Assembly: GCA_964017045.1 (NCBI GenBank)
Contig: OZ024811.1
Span: forward strand, 8,333,674 to 8,397,673
DNA length: 64,000 nucleotides
Source: Omphiscola glabra
Lineage: Eukaryota; Mollusca; Gastropoda; Lymnaeidae
Direction of reading: 5' to 3'
A program made the position numbers and the translations under genes. A model generated the notes under the pieces. The model was not told the origin of the DNA. It saw only the letters and a program-made list of their open reading frames with translations, and ran no database searches. This document shows, piece after piece, positions 46,851-57,484 of the stretch (position 1 is the stretch's first letter; every line of letters starts with the position of its first letter).

Positions 46851-47079
46851 TGGGGACATCGATCGTGCTGTGACGAAAATCAATACTGTGATCACGGCTA
46901 GTTAAAAATGCGTAACTCAACACACAAGACAAATAGAAGATGCGGCATAAAACGTGCAGCATCCTATAACCGCGTAGCCTTAACTGGAATAGAGCGATAG
47001 TTACGTGATTGGACCGCCAACACACCACGGCACTGTGTACTTCGCCTTTCTTTAGTCATTCGCATTCTACGTTCTTCCA

Positions 47080-47640
47080 ATAATAGGAATCCATTGTAAA
47101 TAAATCAATGTACAAACGGACAGTTGGATTTACGCAGAGATTTATGTAAACGGACACTTGGATGTACACAGATGTTTGTGCAAAGGGACAAATGATGTAC
47201 AAGGAGGTTTTTATAAGCGAACAGTTGGATGTACAAGGAGGTTTGTGCAAACGAAAAGTTGGATGTACACGTAAGTTTGTGTAAAAGAGCATTTGGATAA
47301 ACTGGAAGGCTTTTGTAAACGGAAAGTTTGTTGTACAGGGAGATTTGTGTAAATGGACAATTGGATGTACTCTGGGGTATGTGCAAATGGAAAGTTGGAT
47401 GCACTCTGATGTATGTGTAAATGGACAGTTGGACGTACTCTGATGTATGTGTAAATGGACAGTTGAATATACTTTGGAGTGTGTGTAAATGGACAGTTGG
47501 ATGTACTCTGATGTATGTGTAAATGGACAGTTGGATGTACTTTGATGTATGTGAAAATGGACAGTTGGATGTACTCTGCGGTGTGTAAATGGACAATTGG
47601 ATGTACTCTGATGTATGTGTAAATAGGCTGATATTAGTAT
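47080..47640. repeat. Satellite, 34-bp unit, about 15 copies
   Basis: Unit GTGTAAATGGACAGTTGGAT then GTACTCTGATGTAT; consecutive starts at 47415 and 47449 fix the period. Units are degenerate toward the left. Reverse frames of 198 and 297 codons arise from it. Confidence 0.9.
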
Positions 47641-47709
47641 CAACGTGGTCATATATAATTAAATTTTTCAATGTAATCATTTGGAAAATGTTAAGGTCTA
47701 GATAACCGG

Positions 47710-47990
47710 TAAGGTCAGAGGGGATGGGAGTGGAGTAAAGGGAGATGGCAGTGGAGTATAAGGGATTGAAGTGGAGTATCTGGGGTTGACATGAAAGTAT
47801 TGTGGATGGTCGTCGAGTAAAGGGGGTGGCGTTGGAGACAAAGGGGATTGCAGTGGCGTATTGTGGTTGACAGTGGAGTATAGGGCATGAATATGGATTA
47901 AAGGGAATGCCATAGAATAGTAATCTGAATTGTTGTGGAGTATAGTTGATTATATACGACGTGCAGTGGAGTTTAGGGGGGGGGGGTAGA
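47710..47990. repeat. Degenerate satellite (CAGTGGAGTATAGGG)
   Basis: Irregular repeats of GGAGATGGCAGTGGAGTATA spaced about 25-37 bp, ending in a G run at 47978. Confidence 0.75.
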
Positions 47991-48024
47991 TATTCCATCT
48001 ACTAAATTTACTTGACAAAACATG

Positions 48025-49110
48025 AACTCAAGTAACGCACATTTAAGAATCCCAATTTTCGTTACACCCTTCCCTACATGATACGTCACTGCACACTTTT
48101 AATTTCACGCCCATGATCTATATTAATATTTTGATGTCCCAACCACTTTTAAACCGAATATTTATTACACCATATTTAAATTGAGACGATTTCATTTTCC
48201 GAAAAGAAAATATTACGCACCAAACGCGTTATTAAAAATAATCATTTAGCGTAGTTACCTGGAATTATATTTTGCGCACTGTTGAATTCACAATTGAACG
48301 ATTATTTCTTTCAAACTGAGAGAATTATGTGTAATAGATTATTTTATTAATTATTTTACAAACCAATGATTCATGTAGAAAACGTCTCTTTATTAAATAA
48401 AGAAGTCCATTACTAACTACGCCATCACTGCTGCTACTGTTAAAACATAAGAACTTTACCAACACAATTTTGTTGTGAACTGTATTTGTTATGAATGTTT
48501 GTTAGGGGGAGTTGTTGATCGTGAGTTGTAAGTCGTTAGGTCAGAGCGTGAAGTTGGTTCGTGGTGTTGAGCTTTAGTGTATGCTGGGTGTTTGTATATT
48601 GTTATAAAAAGGCAGTTTGTGAAATGATCGTTAGTTGAGAATAGAAGAGAAGCGAGTTAGTGAAGAGAGGCGTCGAGAGTAAGGTCAGTGCCATTGTAGT
48701 GATGTTTGACCAGAGGACGTTTTGTTGAATTGGTTGCTCGTCAGTGTAAATAACTATTAAAGTACTGTTGTATTTTCATCCTAGAGTTTGTGATTTATAT
48801 CATGGGATGGTGTTGCAATCCCTAGATCAAGTGGACTCTACTGACTATGCAGTGAACGTAGCTAATGCGGGATTTATTAAAGTGTATGAATGAAGATCCC
48901 AACAGGTGAAGTCTTGAGAAATCCGTAACATATGTGATACTAGACAACGTAAGCAGGCCGTAACATCTGTGACCCTAGACTTAACGAAAGTAGACCACAA
49001 CACATTTCCCATACTCAAATATACGTCACAAAATACAAAGCATATAGCAAAAGCTGCGCAAATATTCTCAGTACCAAATGCGCTGAATAGGAAGCAGACA
49101 GCTTCAATAA
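48025..49110. repeat. Dispersed repeat family D, copy carrying an LTR
   Basis: Homologous to 21915-22470. The match breaks at 48470 and resumes at about 49003 (CATTTCCCATAC), exactly around the solo LTR. Confidence 0.75.
48471..49002. mobile_element. Solo LTR, 532 bp
   Basis: Begins TGTTGTGAACTG and ends GACCACAACA, giving a TGTTGTG/CACAACA inverted terminus with canonical TG...CA. Flanks are AATTT on the left and CATTT on the right, a 4/5 target duplication. A TATA box (GTTATAAAAAGGC) is at 48601. The related copy at 21915-22470 shows the uninterrupted site. No internal retroelement domains, hence solo. Confidence 0.8.
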
Positions 49111-49199
49111 ATACCGCTATTATTTTCAAAATGTTACACTTTTTTTAAAAAAAACAAATCTTGTTTGGAATGTAAAATCTTTCATTAAATTAGATTGGA

Positions 49200-49320
49200 T
49201 GTTATATACCACTGAGCCAAACAGACCGACTGTTTCTGTTATACCATTGAGCCATATAGAATGAAAGTTATACCATTGAGCCAAATAGACTGGCTGATAT
49301 ACCAGTGAGTCACATTGGTT
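49200..49320. repeat. Short degenerate satellite
   Basis: Three to four copies of GTTATACCATTGAGCCAAAT then AGACTGGCTG. Confidence 0.7.
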
Positions 49321-49409
49321 GTAAAAAGGAATAGGCCTATCAGCGAAAATTTGATTAACAGCACAATAAAACTTATTTTCCGTGAATTTAGACTATAAAA
49401 TTTGTGTTT

Positions 49410-49490
49410 GCGATCAAAATGACGCCCCTAGAATTTCGCACTCCAGGCAGATGCCTGCTTTGCCTGTACCAAAGGCCGGCCCTGGATTGT
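49410..49490. repeat. Right-end fragment of the hAT family at 27930-30899
   Basis: CAGATGCCTGCTTTGCCTGT followed by GGCCGGCCCTGG parallels GGCATGTGCCTTGTTTGCCT and CCGGCCCTG of the larger element. Confidence 0.55.
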
Positions 49491-49609
49491 ATCGATATTT
49501 TTGAGCGAGTAGTGATATATTTGTGCATGTCCGTATATATATATTAGGTGGTATACACTTTTTTCTTGAGCAGCTTTTATCTTGTCTTCATTCCATTTCC
49601 GGGGGAATT

Positions 49610-50110
49610 ATCAATTTACCATAGTTTTTACAACCATGGATCATTGGAACGTGAGTTTTACAACCATGGATCATTGCCACTTGTGTTTTATAACCATGAT
49701 TCGTTGCCATATAAGACGTTCAACCATGGATGATTAGCCCATGAGACTTACAACCATGGATCATTTCCCGATGAGACTTACAACCATGGATCATTATACC
49801 ATGAGACATACAACCATGGATCATTTCCCCATGAGACTTACAAAAATGGATCATTTCACCATGAGACTTCCAACCATGGATCATTGCCCCGCGATTTTTA
49901 CACAATAATTCATTGCCCCATGAGACTTACAGCCATGAATCATGGCCACATGAGACTTACAACCATGGATCATTTCCCCATGAGACTTACAAAAATGGAT
50001 CATTTCACCATGAGACTTCCAACCATGGATCATTGCCCCGCTATTTTTACAACAATAATTCATTGCCCCATGAGACTAACAGCTACGGAATGCAGTCGCA
50101 ACAGACTAAC
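49610..50110. repeat. Satellite, 31-bp unit, about 16 copies
   Basis: Unit CATGAGACTTACAACCATGG then ATCATTTCCCC. Frames on both strands are open for 60-90 codons because of the repeat. A larger block (about 49795-49900) recurs at about 49965-50070, so there is a second-order duplication. Confidence 0.92.
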
Positions 50111-50159
50111 AACGAGGGATTATTTTCTCACCAGGCTAATAATGGGTTTTAATCTTTAG

Positions 50160-50930
50160 TTAGGCTATTTCCGAAAGTTTAATTTGTTGTTTATATTCCA
50201 AATAAGTTTCACTGTTTAGTCAGATATCATAAGACGTTATTTTAGAATCCTCATATATACTCAGGATGTTTGGGTTTTAAAACCTATCACCTTGTGTTTA
50301 TCACTGGATGATACTATCAACTATAGTTAATGCACCTTTTGTTTAACGCTGCGTTATACTGCCATCTATTAATATAGTAAATCACATACATGCATCTTAT
50401 GTACTCTCAATATAAAATGTCTTAACTTTGTTTAGTAAGACATGAAACTGTATTATATTGTTGTGCCAGTCACCAAACTGGTATGTTTCTAAGGAAAATA
50501 TAATACCTCTCAAGTATGCATTAAATATTCTTTGAAGACATTGAATATACTATTAGTTTAATACTATGTTTTTTTCGGTAACTATTGATCTCACATATTC
50601 CTAAAGTTTGCAAAAATGAAAGAATTCAGGACAAAAGGAGACTATGTTAAGTAATTGAGTTAGGGCTTGTTATATAACCACAAGGGAGTCGCTCGTGTTA
50701 CAGACTTCGATAACTGTCTGTGGCTGCAGCATCCAATCAAATTCGCGTGCTATACAATCCCAGTTGACTGCCTGGTGCGGGAAGATAGAAATGACCGAAT
50801 CGTGTTCGGAATAGATCATTAATCATTTACATTAAACAGATTTGGAAAAAAAAATTCTAATATTGGTTGACATGACTAGACAACTTCGTTATAGAAGGGC
50901 ATACTTTAATCGACACACATGTATGTCATT
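50160..50930. other. Spacer
   Basis: No recognised feature. 50680-50800 is less AT-rich but shows no coding signal. Confidence 0.4.
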
Positions 50931-51070
50931 GTCAGATTAATGAAATTTTGCCCCATTTATATAAAGTTATGTTCATAATAATGTCATTGCCCAATTTATA
51001 TAAGGTCGTGATCAGACTAATGAAATGGTCCCTTTAATATAAGGTCATGGTTTGACTAGTCCAGATGTCC
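50930..51070. repeat. Degenerate short satellite
   Basis: Three copies of AATGAAATTTTGCCCCATTT / ATATAAGGTCGTGATCAGAC, spacing about 50 bp. Confidence 0.65.
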
Positions 51071-51099
51071 TATTGTTATAAGCGTATGCCCAAGCAATT

Positions 51100-51495
51100 T
51101 CAAATAACTATCCATATGAGGCCATTGATAGACTGATGCTATCTACCCATAGGAGGCCATCGCTAGACTGATGCTATCTACCCGTAGGAGGCCAACGCTA
51201 GACTGATGCTATCTACCCGTAGGAGGCCAACGCTAGACTGATGCTATCTACCCGTAGGAGGCCATCGCTAGACTGATGCTATCTACCCGTAGGAGGCCAT
51301 CGCTAGACTGATGCTATCTACCCGTATGAGGCCAACGCTAGACTGATGCTATCTACCCGTAGAAGGCCAACGCTAGACTGATGCTATCTACTCGTAGGAG
51401 GCCATCGCTAGACTGATGCTATCTACCCGTAGGAGGATCTACCTAGATTGATGCTAGCCATATAAGGCCATTGCTAGAATGATGCATTCTACCCT
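51100..51495. repeat. Satellite, 35-bp unit, about 11 copies
   Basis: Unit GATGCTATCTACCCGTAGGA then GGCCATCGCTAGACT, with ATC/AAC alternation. More units lie at 51705-51790, after a LINE tail, and an inverted remnant at 52085-52145. Confidence 0.93.
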
Positions 51496-51589
51496 TAGGA
51501 GGAAATATTATTTCTGGGTGCTGTCCGTGGCTAGACAGGGGTAGATAGTACTTGGGTGGATGAGGTCAAGCTTTTTACTATTTGTTTTT

Positions 51590-51695
51590 AAATGTATAAT
51601 TTTCTGTAATTGCTAATTTTATATGAAGCGCAGTGAGCCTTGCTCTAGGCTGGGGTACTGCGCAATATAAAACCACCTTAATAATAACAATAATT
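51590..51695 (+). mobile_element. CR1/L2-like LINE 3' tail
   Basis: GAAGCGCAGTGAGCCTTGCT then CTAGGCTGGGGTACTGCGCA and a TTAATAATAACAATAA end. This is the same tail structure as at 41160 and 28697, here on the forward strand. It lies inside the 35-bp satellite; upstream sequence (51500-51590) is probably more of its 3' UTR. Confidence 0.7.
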
Positions 51696-51704
51696 TACGC
51701 ATAC

Positions 51705-51790
51705 AAAGGCCATTGCTAGACTGGTGCTGTCTACTCGTAGGAGGTCAGTGGTAGACTGATGCTATCTACCCGTATCAGGCCATCGTTAGA
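51705..51790. repeat. 35-bp satellite, continuation
   Basis: About 2.5 units (CATTGCTAGACTGGTGCTGT, CTATCTACCCGTATCAGG) between the LINE tail and a GTGGCGTAGCTAG MITE end at 51785. Confidence 0.8.
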
Positions 51791-52070
51791 CTCAGTGGCG
51801 TAGCTAGCGTTGGTGTCACATGGTGCGGTAAACTCATGGTGTGACCCCCTCCCCTTCAACGACTTACACGATGGATTTCTTATTGAATAAGTCCACAGTT
51901 TAATAATGAAAAAAAAACAACACATTAATTGAAAATCAGGAGGTAAATGTATTTACTGTCCAAAAATTAAACTATAGTTATTTTAACATTAAATTTACTT
52001 GATTTAAAATTTTCGTTTCCTCGTCTTCAAAGCTTCAAACATTTCAATCGTGCTCAAATTTTAAATGGTA
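51785..52070. repeat. GTGGCGTA-ended MITE fragment and AT-rich sequence
   Basis: Starts CAGTGGCGTAGCTAGCG, the left end of the hAT MITE family. The opposite end is not recognisable. Confidence 0.45.
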
Positions 52071-52084
52071 ATAAAGGGAGACTG

Positions 52085-52145
52085 TAATCTAGCAATGGCC
52101 TTATATGGGTAGACAGCATCAGTCTGGGCAATGGTCTCATTGACA
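52085..52145 (-). repeat. 35-bp satellite, inverted remnant
   Basis: CTAGCAATGGCCTTATATGG then GTAGACAGCATCAGTCTGGG is the reverse complement of the satellite unit. Confidence 0.75.
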
Positions 52146-52227
52146 TTAGATTAGTCGTTTTTCTTATTAAGATTATAAACATGATGTATTTAATGTCTAC
52201 TTCTTATATTTTAAATCTCATTTATAA

Positions 52228-53310
52228 TAGACCTGCCAGCCGATTTTTTTTTAAAATTTCGGCTGGCTGACATAAATTTTTGGCTGATATCCGGATTAGC
52301 CGGATTTCTCCGTAAATTGACATTTGCGGCTGATTTTCGGCTGATTACGAAATATTCGGCTGAAATTCGGCCGAAGCCTGGCCAATAATGAAGTACTAAA
52401 ACTTCAGCAATAAAACACTTTTACAATACTTCAGAAAAAGTTTTATTATTTCAAACCATAAAAAAAAAAAACAGTTTTAATGCTATCCTACTAATGACGT
52501 GCATGAATGCATTCCATTCATTCAGTTTCTGTCACTCAATACCTGATAGGCACTTAAAATATCAATTTGTAATTGTCATGAATAAAACAAACGCGATGTA
52601 GTTTATCAGCTGTTAGGCTTGATCGTTTGCTGTTTATTATCAAACCAGCAACCGAAAACATGCACTCCACTGGTACAGATGATGCTGATGATGATAGGTG
52701 AAGACGAGCCAGTTGAGTAAGTTGTGGATACGAGGATGATGTAGCACTGCTACGCCAGAAAGCGAGAACATCATGAAACTGAACAACAGGCGCCGTCAAA
52801 TAATTTGCAATTTCCACAGCTATCTGAAATAACTGTTCAAAAAATCAAAACACAACAGTACTAACTGCTAGGTTATCAAACATTTCATTATAGTACACAG
52901 TAGATGTAATATTTAGTTTGTTCAGTTAATAGATACCAGTAAACAAAATATTGGAATAAAAACCTATACTAAATATCACTAAAAGTATTTAAATAGCCTA
53001 GTATTTAAATACGGTATGCATTTAAAAATATTTTACTGCAAACTGAGTGGTCTATTGAGAGCAAAATAAAAGAAAACTGTTTCAATGCCAATAAATTAGC
53101 ATAGAATACCTTAGTACAATCGTTAGGTGACTGCTCAGTTCTCAGCTCAATCATCAGCTCCATTCGCATACGCGTACATCGGCTTTCTTCAGAAACATCT
53201 TCACTGACCATGAAATTTAGGAAAACAAAAACATTACGTTACGGCGGCTCGTTCATTTTTGGGCGGATTTACGGCGGACGAAATACGGCGGCGTCGGCTG
53301 AGGGGGTCTA
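52228..53310 (-). mobile_element. Deletion-derived hAT element, 1083 bp
   Basis: Ends TAGACCTGCCAGCCGA (left) and, in reverse complement, TAGACCCCCTCAGCCGA (right). Flanks ATTTATAA (52220-52227) and ATTTGTAA (53311-53318) form a 7/8 target duplication. Subterminal CGGCTG/CGGCGG repeats occur at both ends. It keeps a two-exon C-terminal transposase segment on the reverse strand. Confidence 0.75.
52554..53211 (-). CDS. hAT transposase C-terminal segment, two exons, partial
   Basis: Exon a (53211-53110 used part) encodes an acidic/basic stretch starting MVSEDVSEESRCTRMRMELM and ends CTK at a donor AAG|GTATTC. The intron is 53109-52824, with acceptor TTATTTCAG. Exon b (52823-52554) begins IAVEIANYL in phase 0 and carries FHDVLAFWRSS, YPQLTQLARLHLSSSASSVP and FSVAGLIINSKRSSLTAD, the hAT dimerisation domain. 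The frame is intact to its stop, with no lesions seen. Catalytic residues are absent, so it cannot be a transposase by itself. Splicing is inferred. Confidence 0.7.
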
Positions 53311-53454
53311 ATTTGTAAATTATTTACAAAATTATAACTAAAATAAATGGGATTGTTTTAATGAAAATTTTGAAATATATATTAAATAGTAATATTACTA
53401 TTGCTACATGAAGCTTAATAATTATAAAGCGTAATAATATATATATATAAATGA

Positions 53455-53645
53455 GCTAAGGCGGTGGTTGACAAACGCATTAGTCAAAAGAGCCAAAAAT
53501 CAGCAGCAAGACAAGTAACATTTTTGTTGAGAGCCGAATTTCTTTTCAAGAACCGATTTGTCCTACTGGCCGTGCCGCACTCAGGTCGCTAAAGAGCCGC
53601 ATGCGTCTCGCGCGCCGCGATTTGCCGACCACTGAGCTAGGGTAT
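53455..53645. repeat. Short hAT-type MITE
   Basis: Left GGTGGTTGACAAACGCATTA and right GCGCCGCGATTTGCCGACCA with CACTGAG; the right end reads as a TGGTCGGCAAA terminus in reverse. About 190 bp; the left end is eroded. Confidence 0.55.
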
Positions 53646-53649
53646 CCAT

Positions 53650-54400
53650 GAAACACCAAAGAAATGAATTAATTTAAATACGTTCATATTCTTAAAAACT
53701 ATTATAAAGATTTTCTATTATTTTGATGAAATCTAATCAATTTAAATGCGAAAAAAAAATATCAGCATTTATTTTAGTATATGTTTAAATATTATTATTA
53801 TGAATTAGACATATATTTAAAATAACAATTATATAACTATTTTAAGCATTTTAACCCTATTTTAAAGCATATCACATTTATCGGGAAGCCCTAAACACCT
53901 GTTGTTTAATGCGTTTTTAGTGCGTTGATAATATTATGTTCTAAATATCATCTAAAAATATGAATCTAAAATTTTCAATTGAACTCAGATAAAGAAAAAA
54001 TATATTGATTTCATAAGAGCAAAATTTAAACTTGCAAATAAAAAGCTTAGGTTTTTTAAATTTTAAATAACCGTGTATGACAAAACTGATCATGTATTTT
54101 CCCCGATTTAAAAGTATAATTAGTTATTAGTATTTTGCCCTAAATATTATCATTATGTTTTAAAAGTTAGATGATCATTTATATTTTTCTTTATTAAGGG
54201 CCCTTATTATGTAAATAGGCATTAAATTATAATCATATTAGTATACCTATCATTACTAGTACTAGTAATACTCAGTAAAATAGTAAAATAATCACGAAGA
54301 GTAATACTAGTACTAATAATTAGTAGTATTAAATGTAATTGGATAGTCATTGGCGTGTACTACTTACCAGTAGTTTGCTGAGTAGGCGTAGGGAACATTG
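53650..54400. other. AT-rich spacer
   Basis: No gene. Contains an 18-bp perfect palindrome ATTACTAGTACTAGTAAT at 54252-54269 and a second related motif near 54302-54316. Confidence 0.4.
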
Positions 54401-54600
54401 TTTCTTTCAGACATTTTTCGGGGGTAGGGGTAGTGCCAGTGCGCAGTGACCAGAAACGTAGCTAAGGGGTGGCAGATGGGACGTCCCGGACCTCCAGACT
54501 AGAAAGGGGGGGGGGACCAAAATTGACTTTGATGGTATTAATGGAAAATAATTAGTTTCAGAGTTAAAGGGGGAGGGACGCCAAACACTCTAGCTACGCC
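54398..54600. repeat. Repeat head and GTAGCTA MITE
   Basis: 54400-54445 is the TTTCTTTCAGACATTTTTCG head of the dispersed non-coding repeat. 54452-54596 is a MITE with AAACGTAGCTAAGGGG at left and CAAACACTCTAGCTACGCC at right, G run inside. Confidence 0.55.
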
Positions 54601-54605
54601 CCTTC

Positions 54606-54840
54606 CAGTGGCGTAGAAAGAGGAGGATGAGGTGTTACTGTTTCTTTATATGGAGGTGCGGAATTTTCGGACAACTGCACAGTTTGTATCGTGAAAGGGA
54701 GAGCGGCAAAAATATTTGGCCCCCCATGGTGGCACTAATAGAAGTTATGCCTCTAGGGAGTGTATTGTCACCAAAATTAGCGAACATTTTCATCGGGGTG
54801 TAGGGTAGAAATCGAGGGCGGCAAAGAATCTTGCTTTTAT
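54606..54840 (+). repeat. Short interspersed repeat family M1 (forward)
   Basis: Matches 14985-15280 in reverse complement: TTTTCGGACAACTGCACAGT, ATCGTGAAAGGGAGAGCGGC, GCACTAATAGAAGTTATGCC and ATTTTCATCGGGGTGTAGGG. An 80-codon reverse frame here is incidental. Confidence 0.65.
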
Positions 54841-54949
54841 TAATATAAATAAATGGCTGATGAACATTTGGAAGCAACTCTCTTGATTGGATGCAGCAAT
54901 TCCAAACTAAACATTGATGATTTCTTGAAAGCCAATCACAAATCTCACT

Positions 54950-55660
54950 AACCTTTTCTTGCTTCTTATTTTGTGAGATTCGGATTTGAGCGCATTAGGC
55001 CTGGACCCCAATGGATGCAAGAATGTTCACCCGGTCTCTAAACCGCCCTTTGTATCTAAAACTTTTGAGAGAGTTGGGTTACAGCAGCATATGCAGCATC
55101 TTAACACTTATGACGTGCTTGATAAGTTTCAATCTGCATATAGACCTGGACACAGTTGTGAGACGGTAATACTCACAGTGCAGACCGCGGCCATCTGACA
55201 CTATTTGTCTTGTTGGACCTCAGTGCTGCTTTTGTTGTGATTGACCACGACTTCTCAAAACGTATGAATAAGGCATTGGAGATGCACTTCGCATGTTTAC
55301 TTCTTATCTGAATGACACGACACAGAGTATTGTAGTGAATCATATATCTTCCGTTACCTGCGGCGTGCCACTGGGCTCAGTTTTAGGACCTATCATATTC
55401 TCCATGTACACTCGCCAGCTTGGCAGAATAATTGAAAGTTGTATATCCCGCAAATTATTTGCGGATGACACAGAACTGTACACGTGTTTCCACCATGAAC
55501 CTTTAGACTGTGCTCCTGCTGCTCAAGCTCTCGGTTTTATGTGGAGTTTACCTCAAAACCAAATTCAGAGACTCCAGAAGACACAAAACACTGCAGCACG
55601 CATTGTTTGTATGAATAAAGAAACAGTTTTTAAGATCTCCTCTGGCTTCCTGTGAGTGAG
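54950..55660 (+). pseudogene. CR1/L2-like RT fragment with internal deletion
   Basis: Forward frames give SKPPFVSKTFERVGLQQHMQ, VLDKFQSAYRPGHSCETVIL, then GVPLGSVLGPIIFSMYTRQL and LFADDTELYTCF (FADD 55458-55469). It jumps from the FADD block to QNQIQRLQKTQNTAARIV, so about 130 codons are missing. Frames change near 55200-55290. Confidence 0.85.
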
Positions 55661-55679
55661 CGCATTGACCGCAACATTC

Positions 55680-55925
55680 TTACCAAAACCTTTTGGGTTG
55701 ACCTTCATAAGTTTCATTTTAATGCTATTTCTGTTTGAACTACATAAGTTTCCGTTTAATACCATTTCTGTTTGACCTCAATACGTTTTCGTCTAATTCC
55801 CTAACTGTTTGACCTTAGCAAATTTCAGTCTAAAATGCTTTTTGTGTGACCCACATTAGTTTCTTTATAATACCCTATTTGTGTCACCTACATTAGATTC
55901 CCTCTAATAAGCTATATTTACTAGC
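55680..55925. repeat. Degenerate satellite, about 44-bp unit
   Basis: Repeats of TGTTTGACCTCAATACGTTT then TCGTCTAATTCCCTAAC. It directly follows the LINE fragment. Confidence 0.7.
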
Positions 55926-56391
55926 ATCTCTTCTGCCACTTGACTATTAAGTCAAATAATGCTCCACACTCTCTGGCTTTTTCATTGATCAGAAATGTGT
56001 TCAATATATTCACTTATCAAATGCCATCAACACATGCACATATAAAATGACTTTAATAGATTTCATCGTCGAATGCTATCAATATAAGTATATATTAATC
56101 GCCATTAATTCTGTCATGTATTATTTTGTTTGTTTGTTTTAGCGCCAAACTTGTTATCGGACACCAATCATTTCCAGAGTGCTTCTGTGTCACCGCAAGT
56201 AGTTTACTATGCTAAATTCAAGTGACCATCTACGTCATTCAAGAGCTCTTCCAATGGAGGTTTTTATAAACAATCGAAGACTCCATTATTTAGATGGAGT
56301 AATGTATTACAATTTAGTAGACTACTGAGAATTAATATACGACACGTATAAACAGTCTATGAATTTATTGTTATGAAGTAATTAACTACAG

Positions 56392-56400
56392 TATAAAAAT
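56392..56400 (+). promoter_or_regulatory. Possible TATA box upstream of the host-like exon
   Basis: TATAAAAAT lies 63-71 bases before the ATG at 56463, compatible with a short 5' UTR. In AT-rich DNA such matches are common, so this is weak support. Confidence 0.25.
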
Positions 56401-56462
56401 ATGAGACTTAGTTGAGAAGTACTTTTTTTCGTTGACTTTTTAAAGAAAAGGAAATAATTTAT

Positions 56463-56675
56463 ATGATGGAAACTGTTTCTGAACAACTGCAAATGTCCGG
56501 CTCACATGTCAAAGTGACGTCACCAACTTACAGCTCCGAGTTGTCTCTGAGTGACAGTTTCATGTCGCTGTCCAACAGCTTTTCTCATCAGGCGACGGGG
56601 CTGCATGACCGAAGCTCAACCGTTGACAGCTTTAAAAGTGGCTGTTCGTCTGAATGGGAACATCGCAAGGAACAG
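56463..56675 (+). CDS. Candidate first coding exon of a host gene, serine-rich, unknown function
   Basis: The ATG at 56463 is followed by 71 codons up to a donor CAG|GTAAAC at 56676, phase 0. An in-frame TAA lies a few codons upstream, so this ATG (or the adjacent one at 56466) is the natural start. Nineteen of 71 residues are serine; the middle reads SLSDSFMSLSNSFSH and the end SSEWEHRKEQ, which may lead into a helix. Base composition is near 50% GC with spread-out codon use, unlike the AT-rich surroundings, and there is no repeat structure. Beyond the donor the frame runs on 25 codons of AT-rich sequence before a stop. No family recognised. The remaining exons are not visible to the window end, or may lie beyond it. 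Confidence 0.5.
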
Positions 56676-57480
56676 GTAAACAAGATCTTTAACATACGGT
56701 TTTCACACAATCGATTTACAAACTATTTTAACGCAATAGTTTTACACTAAAATTTAACTCAATTTTAAAAATAATTTGTAACAAAAACGTTTTGTCACAA
56801 TTTTTAACACACATTTTTAATACGTTTTCAAGAGAGTAACTTAAATGAAAACGACAAGAGAATATATTAAAGGACTACTAGGTTTAAATTAAAATTGTAT
56901 CCTATCTTCAATTAGGTAATTAAATTTGATTATATTTACAACCAATCTTTTAGTCTTTTATAGACTTTTATGTCAAGCTGCTATTTTTAAAAATAAAAAA
57001 GCTTTGATAAAGCGAATTTTTTACAAAGACAACCTTTATATCCAGTTTTTCTACAAATTTGCTTAAATATCTGGGGCATAAAAATGGAAGACTAGCATCC
57101 CGTGTGGTAAACTTTTAGTTCACTAAAGTACATATTAGATACTGGATGCATGAGTACCACCGATTTTTAATGATCAGATGTTATTAAATCTAATGACTTA
57201 TTACAAGAACACAACCCCTTTAAAAAAAGGATTTGGGCAAGACAGCAGCTAGTCAATTCTTACCCACTATTTAGCTCTCAATAATGTAATGAACTTAGAA
57301 ACCAGTCGTCCTCACAGTCACATTTGTGTAATTACAACCATGAATAATATGACCAGAAGCTCCATGGAATCCTGTGGGTATCCTCGGGGGCGTATAACCC
57401 CCGCCTTTGAAGACGCCCTTTGGTACCATTGGTGATTTTATTGCGGTAATCTACACTTTTTAGACATTCTTCGAACCCTT
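56676..57480. other. AT-rich sequence, putative intron start
   Basis: No repeats or coding blocks were recognised. 57380-57430 has a small GC-rich inverted repeat (GGGGGCGTATAACCCCCGCC). Confidence 0.35.
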
Positions 57481-57484
57481 AGTG

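Noticed and set aside
47056..47998. Reverse frames of 198 and 297 codons
   Set aside because: Generated by the 34-bp satellite and the adjacent degenerate array.
14285..51790. CRISPR-like arrays
   Set aside because: The tandem repeats have no unique spacers between units, and the window is eukaryotic; no cas-like genes.
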